Of a stretch of 64,000 nucleotides of DNA, positions 8,921 to 16,612 are shown one piece after another. Within the stretch, counting starts at the first letter, position 1. Each line of letters starts with the position of its first letter. The DNA is taken from NCBI RefSeq assembly GCF_900113015.1, contig NZ_FONV01000012.1:62001-126000 (forward strand). The letters run 5' to 3'. The stretch is from Actinoplanes philippinensis. GTDB taxonomy: Bacteria; Actinomycetota; Actinomycetes; Mycobacteriales; Micromonosporaceae. The position numbers and the translations under genes are program-made. The notes beneath the pieces were generated by a model. It was not told the origin of the DNA. It searched no databases and saw only the letters and a program-made list of their open reading frames with translations.

Positions 8921-11505
8921 GGCTCGTCACTCTCCGGGTCTACGAACGGGACCACGGTCACCGTGCGGTCGGCATGCCGATCGTGCAGCAACGCTCGGTT
9001 CGCCCGCGGCTGCCAGTCCACCGGACGGCCCAGCAGCAGCGAGACGTCGGCCTGCGGCACGTTCAGGAAGAGGAGCCCGGCCATGTCCTCCCGGCCCATG
9101 CTGCCGCCGGTCTCCTCACTGAACCGGCGCACCCCACGCCACCACGACAGCAGGTGCGCCCCGCGGCTCGGGCCCTCCCGCAACAGCTGACGCAGCCCGC
9201 CCAGCGTGCCCGGAGGCGCCGCATCCATCCCGAACACCACCCGGTAGCCGGGACGGTCCGCCGCGAGCTCAGCGGCCAGCCCAGCGGCGTCGACGACCTC
9301 GACGTCCTGCCGGTGCCCGACCTCGGCGGCCAGCGCGGCGGCCCGGGCGTCACCCTCGGCGACCAGGGATGCGATCACGAACCGTGCCGTCCGCGGTGAA
9401 TGGCACGCCGCCAGGCTGCGCGCCGCGGCATCCAGCGCCTCCGCGCCGGCCGTCTGCGAGCCCAGGATCGCCAGATGCCGGCCGGGCGACGAGTCGAGCG
9501 GGAACGTCGCCGTCGACAGCGCCACGTCGATCACCCGGCCCACCATCGCGGCCGGCCGGGGCACCCGCCCGGCCAGCGCCGCCCGGTAGGTCGGGTCGTC
9601 GGCCAGATGCTGCTGCGCATAGCCCGCGAAGATCTTCGGCGGCTGCGACTCCGGGTCGCGGCCACCCCACAGCCGGTGCCGCAGGTCGCTGAGCAGGGCC
9701 TGGTCGGCGTGCGGATCGGGGAACCGGACCACCCGCTCGTGGCCGCGGGTCGCGCCCCGGGGCCCGCCCAGGCCGCCCGCCGTGTTCACCACCGCGCTGC
9801 CCATCGGCAGGCCGGCCGCCGAGTCGTTCGTCGGCTCCAGCACGTCACCGCCACCGGGCAGCGCGATCCGCACCGGGAACTGGCCGAAGATCGAGTCACG
9901 CTTCGCATACAGCGCTTCGACACCCAGCACCGTCTGGCTGGCCAGGACCAGATGGATGCCATACGAGCGGCCCTTGCGTGCCAGCGACTCCAGCAGCGCC
10001 ACCGCCTCGGCCGCCATCGGGTCGTTGCCGGACAGCAGCACCTGGAACTCGTCGATCACACACAGCACCCGGGGCAGCGGACGACCACGGCCCTCCTCGG
10101 CGGCGACCGCCCGCAGATCCGCGAACCGCGACACCCCGGCCCTCTTGTACGCCAGCGACCGGCGGCTCATCTCGGCGTCCAGCTCGCGCAGCACGGCCAG
10201 ACCGTACTCCCGGTCGGACTCGACACCGACGGCCCGCGCGTGCGGCAGCCACGTCCGGTCACGCTGGGTCGGCACGAACTCCGAGAAGGACACACCCTCC
10301 TTGAAGTCCAGCAGGTAGAGCGCCAGCTCGTCGGGACTGTACCGAGCGCCCAACCCATACAGCACGTTGATCAGGAACGCGGTCTTGCCGGCGCCCGAGC
10401 GGCCACCGATCATCCAGTGCGGGGTCAGGTCGTTGAAACGCAGCACCAGCGGCACGTCACCGTGATGCCCCACCACGGTCTCCACACCGGCCGCCGCGTC
10501 CTGCGACCACAGCTCCTCGGCCGGCTCCGGCAGCAGATCGGCCAGCGTCACCCGGGACGCCTCCGCCGAATCGGCCGCCAGCTCCCGGCAGACCGCGTCG
10601 ATCAGATGCGGCGGCGGATCCTCGTCGAGGAAGACCGGCGCGTTGAGCCACGCCGTCTCCGGCGCCGACCCGAACCGGGCGCCCGGCGGATCGCCGACGA
10701 TCGCATAGGGATTGCGCACCGAGATCGCCGTCGTCCGCGGCAGCGGCGCCTGTGTCGTCTCCGCGGTCAGCGGGGGCGGCGGCCAGCCCGCCACGATCAG
10801 ATGCAGCCCCGAATCCGGGCCCTGCTGGGCCAGCGCCGCGATCCGCCGCAGCTCCTCGCCCTCGGTCATCTCCGGCAGGCTGGCGATCACCACGAGCAGC
10901 ACCCGGTCACGCCGGGCCCGCCGGCCGGCCCCGGCCCGCGCCGGGCGCAGCCACTTCTCCGCCTCGGCCAGCACGTCACGCAGACCCTGGCGATCGGTGG
11001 CCGGCGGCGACATCAGACCGGCGTCGGCCAGCTCCTCGAACGGCGCGAACACCGCCCCGCCACCCACGCCGTCCACCGCGCGCACCAGCAGCGAACCCGC
11101 CGGAGCGGCCGCCAGCAGGCGCAGCAGCAGCGACCGGAGCAGGCCGAACACCCGCGGGTCGGTGGCCGTCGCGTCGACCGTCAGATGGCCCGTGCCCAGC
11201 AGCGGCACGACCGCGGGAAACCGCACGTCATCCAGCGGCTGCGCCAGGCCCACCCGCACGAACTGCGGAATCGCCTCACCGCCGAGCGGCGACACCGACG
11301 ACAACGCGTCGAGCGTCGAACCCAGCCAGCCCGGCGCCAGCCGCGCCGCCGCCGCCCGCAACCTGTCGGCGAGACGATGCTGCTCACGCGGGTCGGCAGC
11401 GGCCGGGGCGAACGCCTCCAGCGCGACCGCGGCAGCATCCGCAGTCGCCACCGCCTGCCGGTGCAGAGCAGCGGCCTGCCGGACCCGCAGAGTCGAATCC
11501 GCCAC
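8917..11505 (-). CDS. FtsK/SpoIIIE-family ATPase, ESX EccC-like, soluble
   Basis: An 862-residue ATPase of the FtsK/SpoIIIE/EccC group, the motor class of type VII secretion. One clear Walker A, G-R-S-G-A-G-K-T, lies near residue 375, with Walker B L-C-V-I-D-E-F-Q-V-L-L about 100 residues later. The regions before and after look like degenerate ATPase modules without good P-loops. No membrane segment is visible, unlike EccC (two segments) or FtsK (four). The GTG at 11505 is preferred because AGGAGG lies 8 bases before it; the GTG at 11514 would overlap that ribosome-binding site. It heads a three-gene minus-strand operon divergent from WXG100-like and toxin genes. Confidence 0.85.
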   Translation of the reverse strand: MADSTLRVRQAAALHRQAVATADAAAVALEAFAPAAADPREQHRLADRLRAAAARLAPGWLGSTLDALSSVSPLGGEAIPQFVRVGLAQPLDDVRFPAVVPLLGTGHLTVDATATDPRVFGLLRSLLLRLLAAAPAGSLLVRAVDGVGGGAVFAPFEELADAGLMSPPATDRQGLRDVLAEAEKWLRPARAGAGRRARRDRVLLVVIASLPEMTEGEELRRIAALAQQGPDSGLHLIVAGWPPPPLTAETTQAPLPRTTAISVRNPYAIVGDPPGARFGSAPETAWLNAPVFLDEDPPPHLIDAVCRELAADSAEASRVTLADLLPEPAEELWSQDAAAGVETVVGHHGDVPLVLRFNDLTPHWMIGGRSGAGKTAFLINVLYGLGARYSPDELALYLLDFKEGVSFSEFVPTQRDRTWLPHARAVGVESDREYGLAVLRELDAEMSRRSLAYKRAGVSRFADLRAVAAEEGRGRPLPRVLCVIDEFQVLLSGNDPMAAEAVALLESLARKGRSYGIHLVLASQTVLGVEALYAKRDSIFGQFPVRIALPGGGDVLEPTNDSAAGLPMGSAVVNTAGGLGGPRGATRGHERVVRFPDPHADQALLSDLRHRLWGGRDPESQPPKIFAGYAQQHLADDPTYRAALAGRVPRPAAMVGRVIDVALSTATFPLDSSPGRHLAILGSQTAGAEALDAAARSLAACHSPRTARFVIASLVAEGDARAAALAAEVGHRQDVEVVDAAGLAAELAADRPGYRVVFGMDAAPPGTLGGLRQLLREGPSRGAHLLSWWRGVRRFSEETGGSMGREDMAGLLFLNVPQADVSLLLGRPVDWQPRANRALLHDRHADRTVTVVPFVDPESDEP

Positions 11506-11705
11506 TGCCGTCACCTCCTGTCCGCGGAATAAAACCTATCCCAGACCCATCCGGTCACCGCGTTGCGTCCCCGGTGCGACTTTCGTGCCGGACCCGGCCG
11601 CATCCGTCCAATCTCGACTCGTCGAGAAACGTTGCGTGCCGGTTTGAACTCGGAGCGTGCAACAGCGGTATTCGCACGTACGGGAACCGTGCGAGGGAGG
11701 TTGAG
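11506..11705. promoter_or_regulatory. divergent intergenic region between the two arms of the ESX-like locus
   Basis: A 200-base gap between oppositely transcribed genes, so it should hold promoters for both arms. It contains ribosome-binding sites for both: AGGAGG on the minus strand at 11514-11519 and GGGAGG before the plus-strand GTG at 11706. Its middle is less GC-rich than its surroundings. No confident -35/-10 pair could be assigned. Confidence 0.5.
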
Positions 11706-12038
11706 GTGAACGTCACCCAGGAGTACGACGAGCACGCCCGATCCACCCGGGAGACGGACTACATCGCCTCCACCGGGGAGGGCGCCGACGGCATCGTCCG
11801 GATCGAGCTCGACGGCGCGGGCCGGCTGTGGGACGTGGTCCTCGACCCGCAGGTCACCGAGCTCACCGTCGACGAGCTCCGGACCGCCCTCTTCGACGCG
11901 ATCACCGCCGCGCAGGCCGGGATGCCGGCACCCGGCTTCGAGACCTCCGTCGCCGACGTCACCACCGCGGCCGAACGCCGCTTCGCCGAGATCTCCGAGG
12001 TCCTGCACGACCTCTCCCGGCGGGCGGCACGGCGATGA
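11706..12038 (+). CDS. YbaB/EbfC-family protein of an ESX-like locus
   Basis: A 110-residue protein resembling the YbaB/EbfC nucleoid-associated family: an N-terminal helix, a central strand region (G-I-V-R-I-E-L-D-G-A-G-R-L) and a C-terminal helix. Family members bind DNA as dimers, and divergent copies are common beside WXG100 genes in actinobacteria, where their job is unknown. The GTG at 11706 has GGGAGG just upstream. The stop overlaps the next ATG as ATGA (12035-12038). It could also act as a chaperone or adaptor rather than a DNA binder. Confidence 0.75.
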   Translation: MNVTQEYDEHARSTRETDYIASTGEGADGIVRIELDGAGRLWDVVLDPQVTELTVDELRTALFDAITAAQAGMPAPGFETSVADVTTAAERRFAEISEVLHDLSRRAARR

Positions 12039-12364
12039 GCGTACGCATGAGGACCGATCCGCAGACCCTGGCCGCCGCCGGCAGCGCCCTCGCCGGGATC
12101 GCCCAGCGGATGGCCGACGACATCGCCGCCCTGGAGAACACCGTCGCCGGACCGGCCTCCCCCTGGGGCGACGACGAGAACGGCAGCGTGTTCGCCCTCG
12201 CCTACCAGGCGGTCCTCGGTCACGCGCTGCAGGCCCTCGGCAGTCACGTCCAGCAGATCGGCGAGGCCGCCCTCGGCCTGCACACCCAGGCCCGGGTCAT
12301 CGCCGGCGCCGACGCCGAAGCGGCTGCCGGAATCACCGCCGAACTCGCCGGGGGCCGGTCATGA
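12035..12364 (+). CDS. WXG100-like (ESX) secreted-protein family member
   Basis: A 109-residue protein with the size and shape of WXG100/EsxA-type type VII substrates: an N-terminal helix, a turn containing P-W-G-D-D-E-N-G-S-V-F (a W-G type turn at about residues 46-56), then a long C-terminal helix. It has no signal peptide or membrane segment. It is translationally coupled to the genes on either side: its ATG overlaps the YbaB stop, and its stop overlaps a 14-codon mini-ORF. It is probably a secretion partner of the toxin-like protein encoded next. Confidence 0.75.
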   Translation: MSVRMRTDPQTLAAAGSALAGIAQRMADDIAALENTVAGPASPWGDDENGSVFALAYQAVLGHALQALGSHVQQIGEAALGLHTQARVIAGADAEAAAGITAELAGGRS

Positions 12365-12405
12365 CCGCCGAGCACCCCGCTCCCGGCCCCGGGAGGCCGT
12401 CATGA
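12361..12405 (+). CDS. 14-residue mini-ORF coupling the WXG100-like gene to the toxin gene
   Basis: ATG at 12361 overlaps the upstream stop (ATGA), and its own TGA at 12403-12405 overlaps the toxin ATG (ATGA again). It encodes M-T-A-E-H-P-A-P-G-P-G-R-P-S. The GGGAGG ribosome-binding site for the toxin (12391-12396) lies inside it. It probably works as a translational relay rather than as a peptide. Confidence 0.45.
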   Translation: MTAEHPAPGPGRPS

Positions 12406-13397
12406 CCATCGAGCTGCCCGCCGAGCTCACCGAGCCGCTGTCCTGGCTCGGGCTCAGCTGGCCGCAAGCCGACGAGGACCGGCTGCACGCCGACGGCCTC
12501 GCCTGGATCGAACACGCCACCCGGTTGCGCCGGCACGCCGCCGAGGCCGACACCGCCGCCCGCCGGGTCTGGCTGGAGAACGAGGGCGCCTCGGTCGACG
12601 CCTTCGAACAGTGGTGGAACGGCGAGGACGGACCCGGCCGGCATCTCGACGACGCCGCCACCGCCGTCGAACTCATCGGCGCCGGCCTCATCGCCATGGC
12701 CGGCGTCACCGTAGCCCTCAAGACCGCCTACCTCGCCCAGCTCACCCTCCTCGCCTTCCAGGTCGGCCAGGCGATCGCCACCTCCGCCATCTCGGCCGGC
12801 GCCACCCTCGCCGAGATCCCCGTCTTCGTGGCCGCGAGCCGGGTCGCCTGCCGCCAGCTCGTCCACAAGGCGCTGCACGTGGTCGAAGGCGAGATCGCGG
12901 ACATGTTCACCCGGGCGGCCACCCTCCTGCGTACCGCGGGAACCAAGGGCGCCGCCCAGCACGCCGGGCAACTGGCCAGGCACTTCGGGCAGAACTCGGA
13001 GTTCCACCGGCTCATGCGCGAGGTCGAACGGGCCGACGTCCGGAGCCCGGTCAACGGCGCCGGCTTCTACTCCGGGGCGCTCGACGACGGCACCCGCATG
13101 CGGGGCTTCGCCGAGAAGAACACCGACGGCATCACGTCGGTCACGCTGGAGCAGACGCCGGGCGGCCGGCGGTTCGACGACATGCTCCTCTTCGAGGAGC
13201 ACTCACCGATTCGCAAAGAGCAGGCGGGAGGCGTCTGGGAGCGGCTTTCCGAGAGGTACGCGGAAAGCGCTCAGGGCGAGGTGACGGCCTGGTCGCACAA
13301 GCCGCGGGCAGACGGGATCTGGAACACGGTGGAGAAGCCGGCCTTGGAACGCAATCCCGCAGTGACGAAGATAAGTGTCATCGACCCGGGGGCGTGA
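12402..13397 (+). CDS. ESX-type effector: WxG N-terminus with C-terminal ADP-ribosyl-cyclase-like NADase toxin domain
   Basis: A 331-residue protein. Residues 1-90 form a helical region with a W-N-G motif at 72-74, as in type VII substrates. Residues 91-148 hold two hydrophobic helices, and about 150-210 are helical. The C-terminal ~115 residues carry the pattern of CD38-type ADP-ribosyl cyclases: F-Y-S-G (222-225), T-L-E-Q-T (248-252), W279 and S283 four residues apart in V-W-E-R-L-S-E-R-Y-A-E-S-A, and W-N-T-V-E (307-311). These match CD38 W125, E146, W189/S193 and E226 in order, with W125 replaced by Tyr. Inference: a secreted NAD+-consuming toxin. A small probable immunity gene follows 19 bases later. 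Confidence 0.72.
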   Translation: MTIELPAELTEPLSWLGLSWPQADEDRLHADGLAWIEHATRLRRHAAEADTAARRVWLENEGASVDAFEQWWNGEDGPGRHLDDAATAVELIGAGLIAMAGVTVALKTAYLAQLTLLAFQVGQAIATSAISAGATLAEIPVFVAASRVACRQLVHKALHVVEGEIADMFTRAATLLRTAGTKGAAQHAGQLARHFGQNSEFHRLMREVERADVRSPVNGAGFYSGALDDGTRMRGFAEKNTDGITSVTLEQTPGGRRFDDMLLFEEHSPIRKEQAGGVWERLSERYAESAQGEVTAWSHKPRADGIWNTVEKPALERNPAVTKISVIDPGA

Positions 13398-13416
13398 ATG
13401 CCGGATGGAGGCCGCG

Positions 13417-13698
13417 ATGGCTGTTCATGAGATCCAGAGCCAGTCGGCGCGTACCGACACCGGAGTGATCCTGCGCAGTGTGGACAGGGAGAACATGCGA
13501 GCCGAGTATCAGGGGCGCCGGATCCTGCTCGGGGTGGAGCGCGGGGTCGGGACCGACGTCGTCTACCTGCCGAAGACGCCGGCCTGGGAGGACGGCGAGC
13601 CGATCAGCGCCGAGGACCTCGCCGTCGTCAAGGACGGGGTGGTGGAGATCCTGCGGCACTGGGGGTCGGCCACCGAGTTCTACACCCTGTCGGTGTGA
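13417..13698 (+). CDS. probable immunity protein to the NADase-like toxin
   Basis: A 93-residue acidic, soluble protein with no signal peptide, encoded 19 bases after the toxin gene. It is strand-rich at the N-terminus, with a helix near residues 62-80. The family is not recognised. The ATG at 13417 is preferred because GGAGG lies 5 bases before it; an ATG at 13405 would add four residues. The assignment rests on position: polymorphic toxins are almost always followed by a small cognate inhibitor. Direct inhibition of the toxin in the cytoplasm is an inference. Confidence 0.6.
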   Translation: MAVHEIQSQSARTDTGVILRSVDRENMRAEYQGRRILLGVERGVGTDVVYLPKTPAWEDGEPISAEDLAVVKDGVVEILRHWGSATEFYTLSV

Positions 13699-13734
13699 GA
13701 CGCCGGGGAACGCGGACGAACTAAGGTCGTACAC

Positions 13735-14307
13735 ATGGGACCGCGAGAGCCTGAGACCGGCGCCGGCTTCACACCGCCGCCGCCCCGGACCGACGGTGAG
13801 GCTGTGCTCCCCCCTCCACCGGAGCGCCGTCAGGGGGTGCGGCGAGGGCGTTTTCAGAGTCGGCGGGCGCGGTTGGCGCTGGCCCTGACCGGTGGCCTGA
13901 TGGCGCTCCTCTGCGTCGGCGGTGTTGGCACCTTCTTCGTTCTCTACGACGAGGCCACGGAGATCAAGAGGACCGAGCCGGACGCCGTGGTCGACAGCTA
14001 CCTGGCGGCCACACTGGTCAGTCGGAACGACGACGAGGCCGCGCTGTACCAGTGCAAATCGGGCGGCGATTTTCAGGAGCTCATGCAGTTCCGGGATGAC
14101 ACGCTCAAGCGCGAAAAGGATTTTTCGGTCGGTATCGCGGTCAGCTGGTCGAGCCTCGATGTCAAGGTCACTGGATCCAGCGGAACCGTGGGTGCGGATC
14201 TGAAGCGAACCATCGCCGGACAGGGTGGGCGAGACAGCAGTGCCTGGCAGTTCACGGTGGTGGACCAGGACGGGTGGCGCGTCTGTGGGGCCACGAAGAT
14301 CGATTGA
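13735..14307 (+). CDS. single-pass membrane protein with extracytoplasmic NTF2-like domain
   Basis: A 190-residue protein not assigned to a named family. It has a proline-rich cytoplasmic N-terminus (residues 1-45), basic residues before one membrane segment (about 47-72), and an extracytoplasmic domain starting near D-A-V-V-D-S-Y-L-A-A, a common opening of actinobacterial NTF2-like or lipoprotein-type domains. Two cysteines (about residues 106 and 184) may form a disulphide. It follows the immunity gene by 36 bases and converges on the minus-strand operon, the stops being 3 bases apart. Confidence 0.75.
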   Translation: MGPREPETGAGFTPPPPRTDGEAVLPPPPERRQGVRRGRFQSRRARLALALTGGLMALLCVGGVGTFFVLYDEATEIKRTEPDAVVDSYLAATLVSRNDDEAALYQCKSGGDFQELMQFRDDTLKREKDFSVGIAVSWSSLDVKVTGSSGTVGADLKRTIAGQGGRDSSAWQFTVVDQDGWRVCGATKID

Positions 14308-14310
14308 CCG

Positions 14311-14913
14311 TTACTCGACCCAGACCAGGTGAGCCGGCACTTCGAGGGTGCGGGGCAGCTTGCCGCTCCACCCCCAGCGATACCAGTCCAGCTCCTGCGC
14401 CACCCGCACGCTGACGATGCCGTCGTCGCTCACGTGCGACTCGGTCACCGCCCGGAGGTCGCGGCGTTCGTCGCCGTCGTCGAGGATCTGCGTCACCCGG
14501 CGACCGGTGAGCGTGTCGGCGTCGATGGCGGAGACCGGTGGGCGGCGAGGCGGCTCGTCGAGCGAGACCAGCTGGTTCACCTTCGCGCCGGGCGTCGTGG
14601 TGCCGGGGAAACCTAGCTCCTCCACCCAGACCCGCTCGACCGGGACCAGCGCGGCGAAGACCTCGGTGCGTTCGGCCTCCGCGCGGTACCACTCGGACTC
14701 GGGCATCACCGGCACATAGGTCCGGCTGCCCTGCACCACCTTCTCATCGGCCCGGAGATCACCCCGCCAGCCGTGGCCGGGCAGCCCGACGAGGACACGC
14801 CGGCCGCGCAGGTCGCCGGCCATGGTCGCCGGGGTGGGCACTATCGGACGTGGCGAATCCAGCGCTCCGTCACGCCGGCCGCTGAACGGGTCCGGCATCG
14901 ATCCGCTGCTCAT
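14311..14913 (-). CDS. hypothetical cytoplasmic protein, last gene of the type IV-secretion-like operon
   Basis: A 200-residue protein with no recognised family, signal peptide or membrane segment. It has several Trp-containing patches (W-Y-R near residue 81, D-W-Y-R-W-G-W near 175-182). Its ATG overlaps the stop of the preceding cell-wall hydrolase gene (ATGA at 14910-14913), so it belongs to the same operon. Its role is unknown; an intracellular accessory factor is possible. Confidence 0.7.
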   Translation of the reverse strand: MSSGSMPDPFSGRRDGALDSPRPIVPTPATMAGDLRGRRVLVGLPGHGWRGDLRADEKVVQGSRTYVPVMPESEWYRAEAERTEVFAALVPVERVWVEELGFPGTTTPGAKVNQLVSLDEPPRRPPVSAIDADTLTGRRVTQILDDGDERRDLRAVTESHVSDDGIVSVRVAQELDWYRWGWSGKLPRTLEVPAHLVWVE

Positions 14914-16028
14914 CCCTCATTTCCCAGCGGGGCGCCCTGCCCCTGCATGAACTGGACCGGATCGACCGCGCCCGCGCTCGACCGGTCGTTGCCCAGGTGC
15001 ACCTCGAAATGCAGGTGCGGGCCCGACGAGTTGCCGCTGGTGCCCACTCGCCCGATCTGCTCGCCCGCCACGACCTGCTGATTCTTTCGCACGAAGGGCT
15101 GTTGCACCATGTGACAGTAGCGCGTCATCAGGTTACCCGCATGGACGATCTCGACCATCCACCCGCAGCCGCCCTTGCCGGGATAGCCGTCCACATTGCA
15201 GGACTTACGGCCGCGGAAGTCCTCATCGCACTTGACCACCGACACCGTGCCGCTGGCCACCGCGTAGATCGGCCGGTACCTGTCGACGCTGATGTCGACG
15301 CCCTGGTGGTTGGGCCGCTCCCGGGTACGGAACCCGGAGCCGACCGGCCCCTTCAGCGGGACGGTCCAGCCCGAGGCGGCGATCGCACCGGACACCGAGC
15401 ACTGCAGGGTCACCGAGTCGCCCACGGCGTTCGCGGCCCCGTTGGCGAGCTGGTTGACGATCTGCGTCGCCAGCGGCTCGTGCTTGGCATACGCGTCGGG
15501 GTAGGCGCTGATCTGCACCGCCTGAGCGGCCTGGGTCAGGGCCATCTTCTGCCAGCCCTGGATCGTCTTGAGCTTGGAGTAGAACTTGGTGCTCGCGTAG
15601 ACCGGGTCGCGGACCTGCTTCGGGGTGCCCCAGCCGGAACTCGGCCGCTGCTGGAAGAGCCCGAGCGAGTCGTGGTCGTTCCTGGCGCCGAGGTCCCCGA
15701 GGTTGTTCAGCGCGGACTCCTGCATCGCGGTGGCCACCGCGATCACCCAGGCCCGCGGGGGCAGGCCCATGTCCGCGCCGACGTTGATGATGATCGCGGC
15801 GTTGCGGATCTGGCTCCCGCCGTAGGGGCTGATCTCCGGCAGTTGTGAGTCCGGATCGAGGGCCCCGCCCTTCCCGCACGCCAGCGAGGCGTTGATGAGG
15901 TTGTTGCCGCTGTCCTCGCGCAGCGCGCCCCACACCAGGACGGTGAGACTGCCGCCGCAGCAGAGCAGCGCGAGCGTGACGACCACGGCGACCGTCAGGA
16001 CGACCTTGCGCGGGCGCCGGAGACTCAT
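14910..16028 (-). CDS. bifunctional cell-wall hydrolase: lytic transglycosylase-like plus M23 (LytM) peptidase
   Basis: A 372-residue membrane-anchored protein. One membrane segment lies at about residues 8-34. A lysozyme/SLT-like domain follows, with the likely catalytic Glu in A-M-Q-E-S-A-L-N-N, and then an M23 domain with H-x3-D (H-Q-G-V-D) and H-L-H-F-E-V-H zinc motifs. Such SLT-M23 or SLT-NlpC proteins are VirB1-like components that open peptidoglycan for Gram-positive type IV secretion. The ATG at 16028 is chosen because it forms an ATGA overlap with the upstream stop; an upstream start at 16061 would overlap that gene further. Confidence 0.85.
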   Translation of the reverse strand: MSLRRPRKVVLTVAVVVTLALLCCGGSLTVLVWGALREDSGNNLINASLACGKGGALDPDSQLPEISPYGGSQIRNAAIIINVGADMGLPPRAWVIAVATAMQESALNNLGDLGARNDHDSLGLFQQRPSSGWGTPKQVRDPVYASTKFYSKLKTIQGWQKMALTQAAQAVQISAYPDAYAKHEPLATQIVNQLANGAANAVGDSVTLQCSVSGAIAASGWTVPLKGPVGSGFRTRERPNHQGVDISVDRYRPIYAVASGTVSVVKCDEDFRGRKSCNVDGYPGKGGCGWMVEIVHAGNLMTRYCHMVQQPFVRKNQQVVAGEQIGRVGTSGNSSGPHLHFEVHLGNDRSSAGAVDPVQFMQGQGAPLGNEG

Positions 16029-16576
16029 GCCGGGGTCCAGTCGATGCCGTCGACCAGCCACGTGCCGTCCGGCGCCACCATCCGCAGGCCGAGCTTGCCG
16101 TTGTCCATGGTCACCGTCGCGTTCACCAGGGAGTCGCTGACCGCGACCAGGGTCGGCTTACCGACCACCCGGTCGGCCGGCACGGCGGTCGGATCCACCC
16201 CGCGCAGCTGCTCGGTGAGGCGGGGTGTGGCGTTCGGCTGGAGGCGGCTCAGCCACTTCTTCGCGGTGACGTCGCTGTTGTCGATCCAGGCGGAGGCGAA
16301 CGCGTACGCCACGGCCTCGGGTTGCGCCCGCCCCGGCGCGGTCTTCGGGGTGGGTGGGGGATCGGACGTCGCGACGCTGTCGTTGTCCGACGGGTTGATG
16401 CTGATATCGGTGGCGGGGCTGCTGTTGCCCAGCGGCGGAGAGGCCGTGCCGTCGGAGAAGAGCCGCCCGACCCCTACCACGGCCAGGATGATGCCGCCGA
16501 GGACGACGGCGACTCCCCAGCGGGAGCGGAAGATTCCGTTGAGTGTGCGTGTGATCAGCCCGGACATCCCACTCAC
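16025..16576 (-). CDS. single-pass membrane protein, VirB8/TcpC-like conjugation component
   Basis: A 183-residue protein with one membrane segment (about residues 21-41), a Ser/Pro/Asp-rich linker (about 42-85) and a C-terminal domain starting at E-A-V-A-Y-A-F-A-S-A-W that fits the NTF2-like fold of VirB8/TcpC proteins. In Gram-positive conjugation systems this protein is part of the membrane core complex. Sequence similarity is weak and the call rests mainly on topology and operon context: it lies between TrbL-like and cell-wall hydrolase genes. Confidence 0.68.
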   Translation of the reverse strand: MSGMSGLITRTLNGIFRSRWGVAVVLGGIILAVVGVGRLFSDGTASPPLGNSSPATDISINPSDNDSVATSDPPPTPKTAPGRAQPEAVAYAFASAWIDNSDVTAKKWLSRLQPNATPRLTEQLRGVDPTAVPADRVVGKPTLVAVSDSLVNATVTMDNGKLGLRMVAPDGTWLVDGIDWTPA

Positions 16577-16612
16577 CGTGCCTCGGAACGTATCCGCGGG
16601 CTGGCCGGCTCC

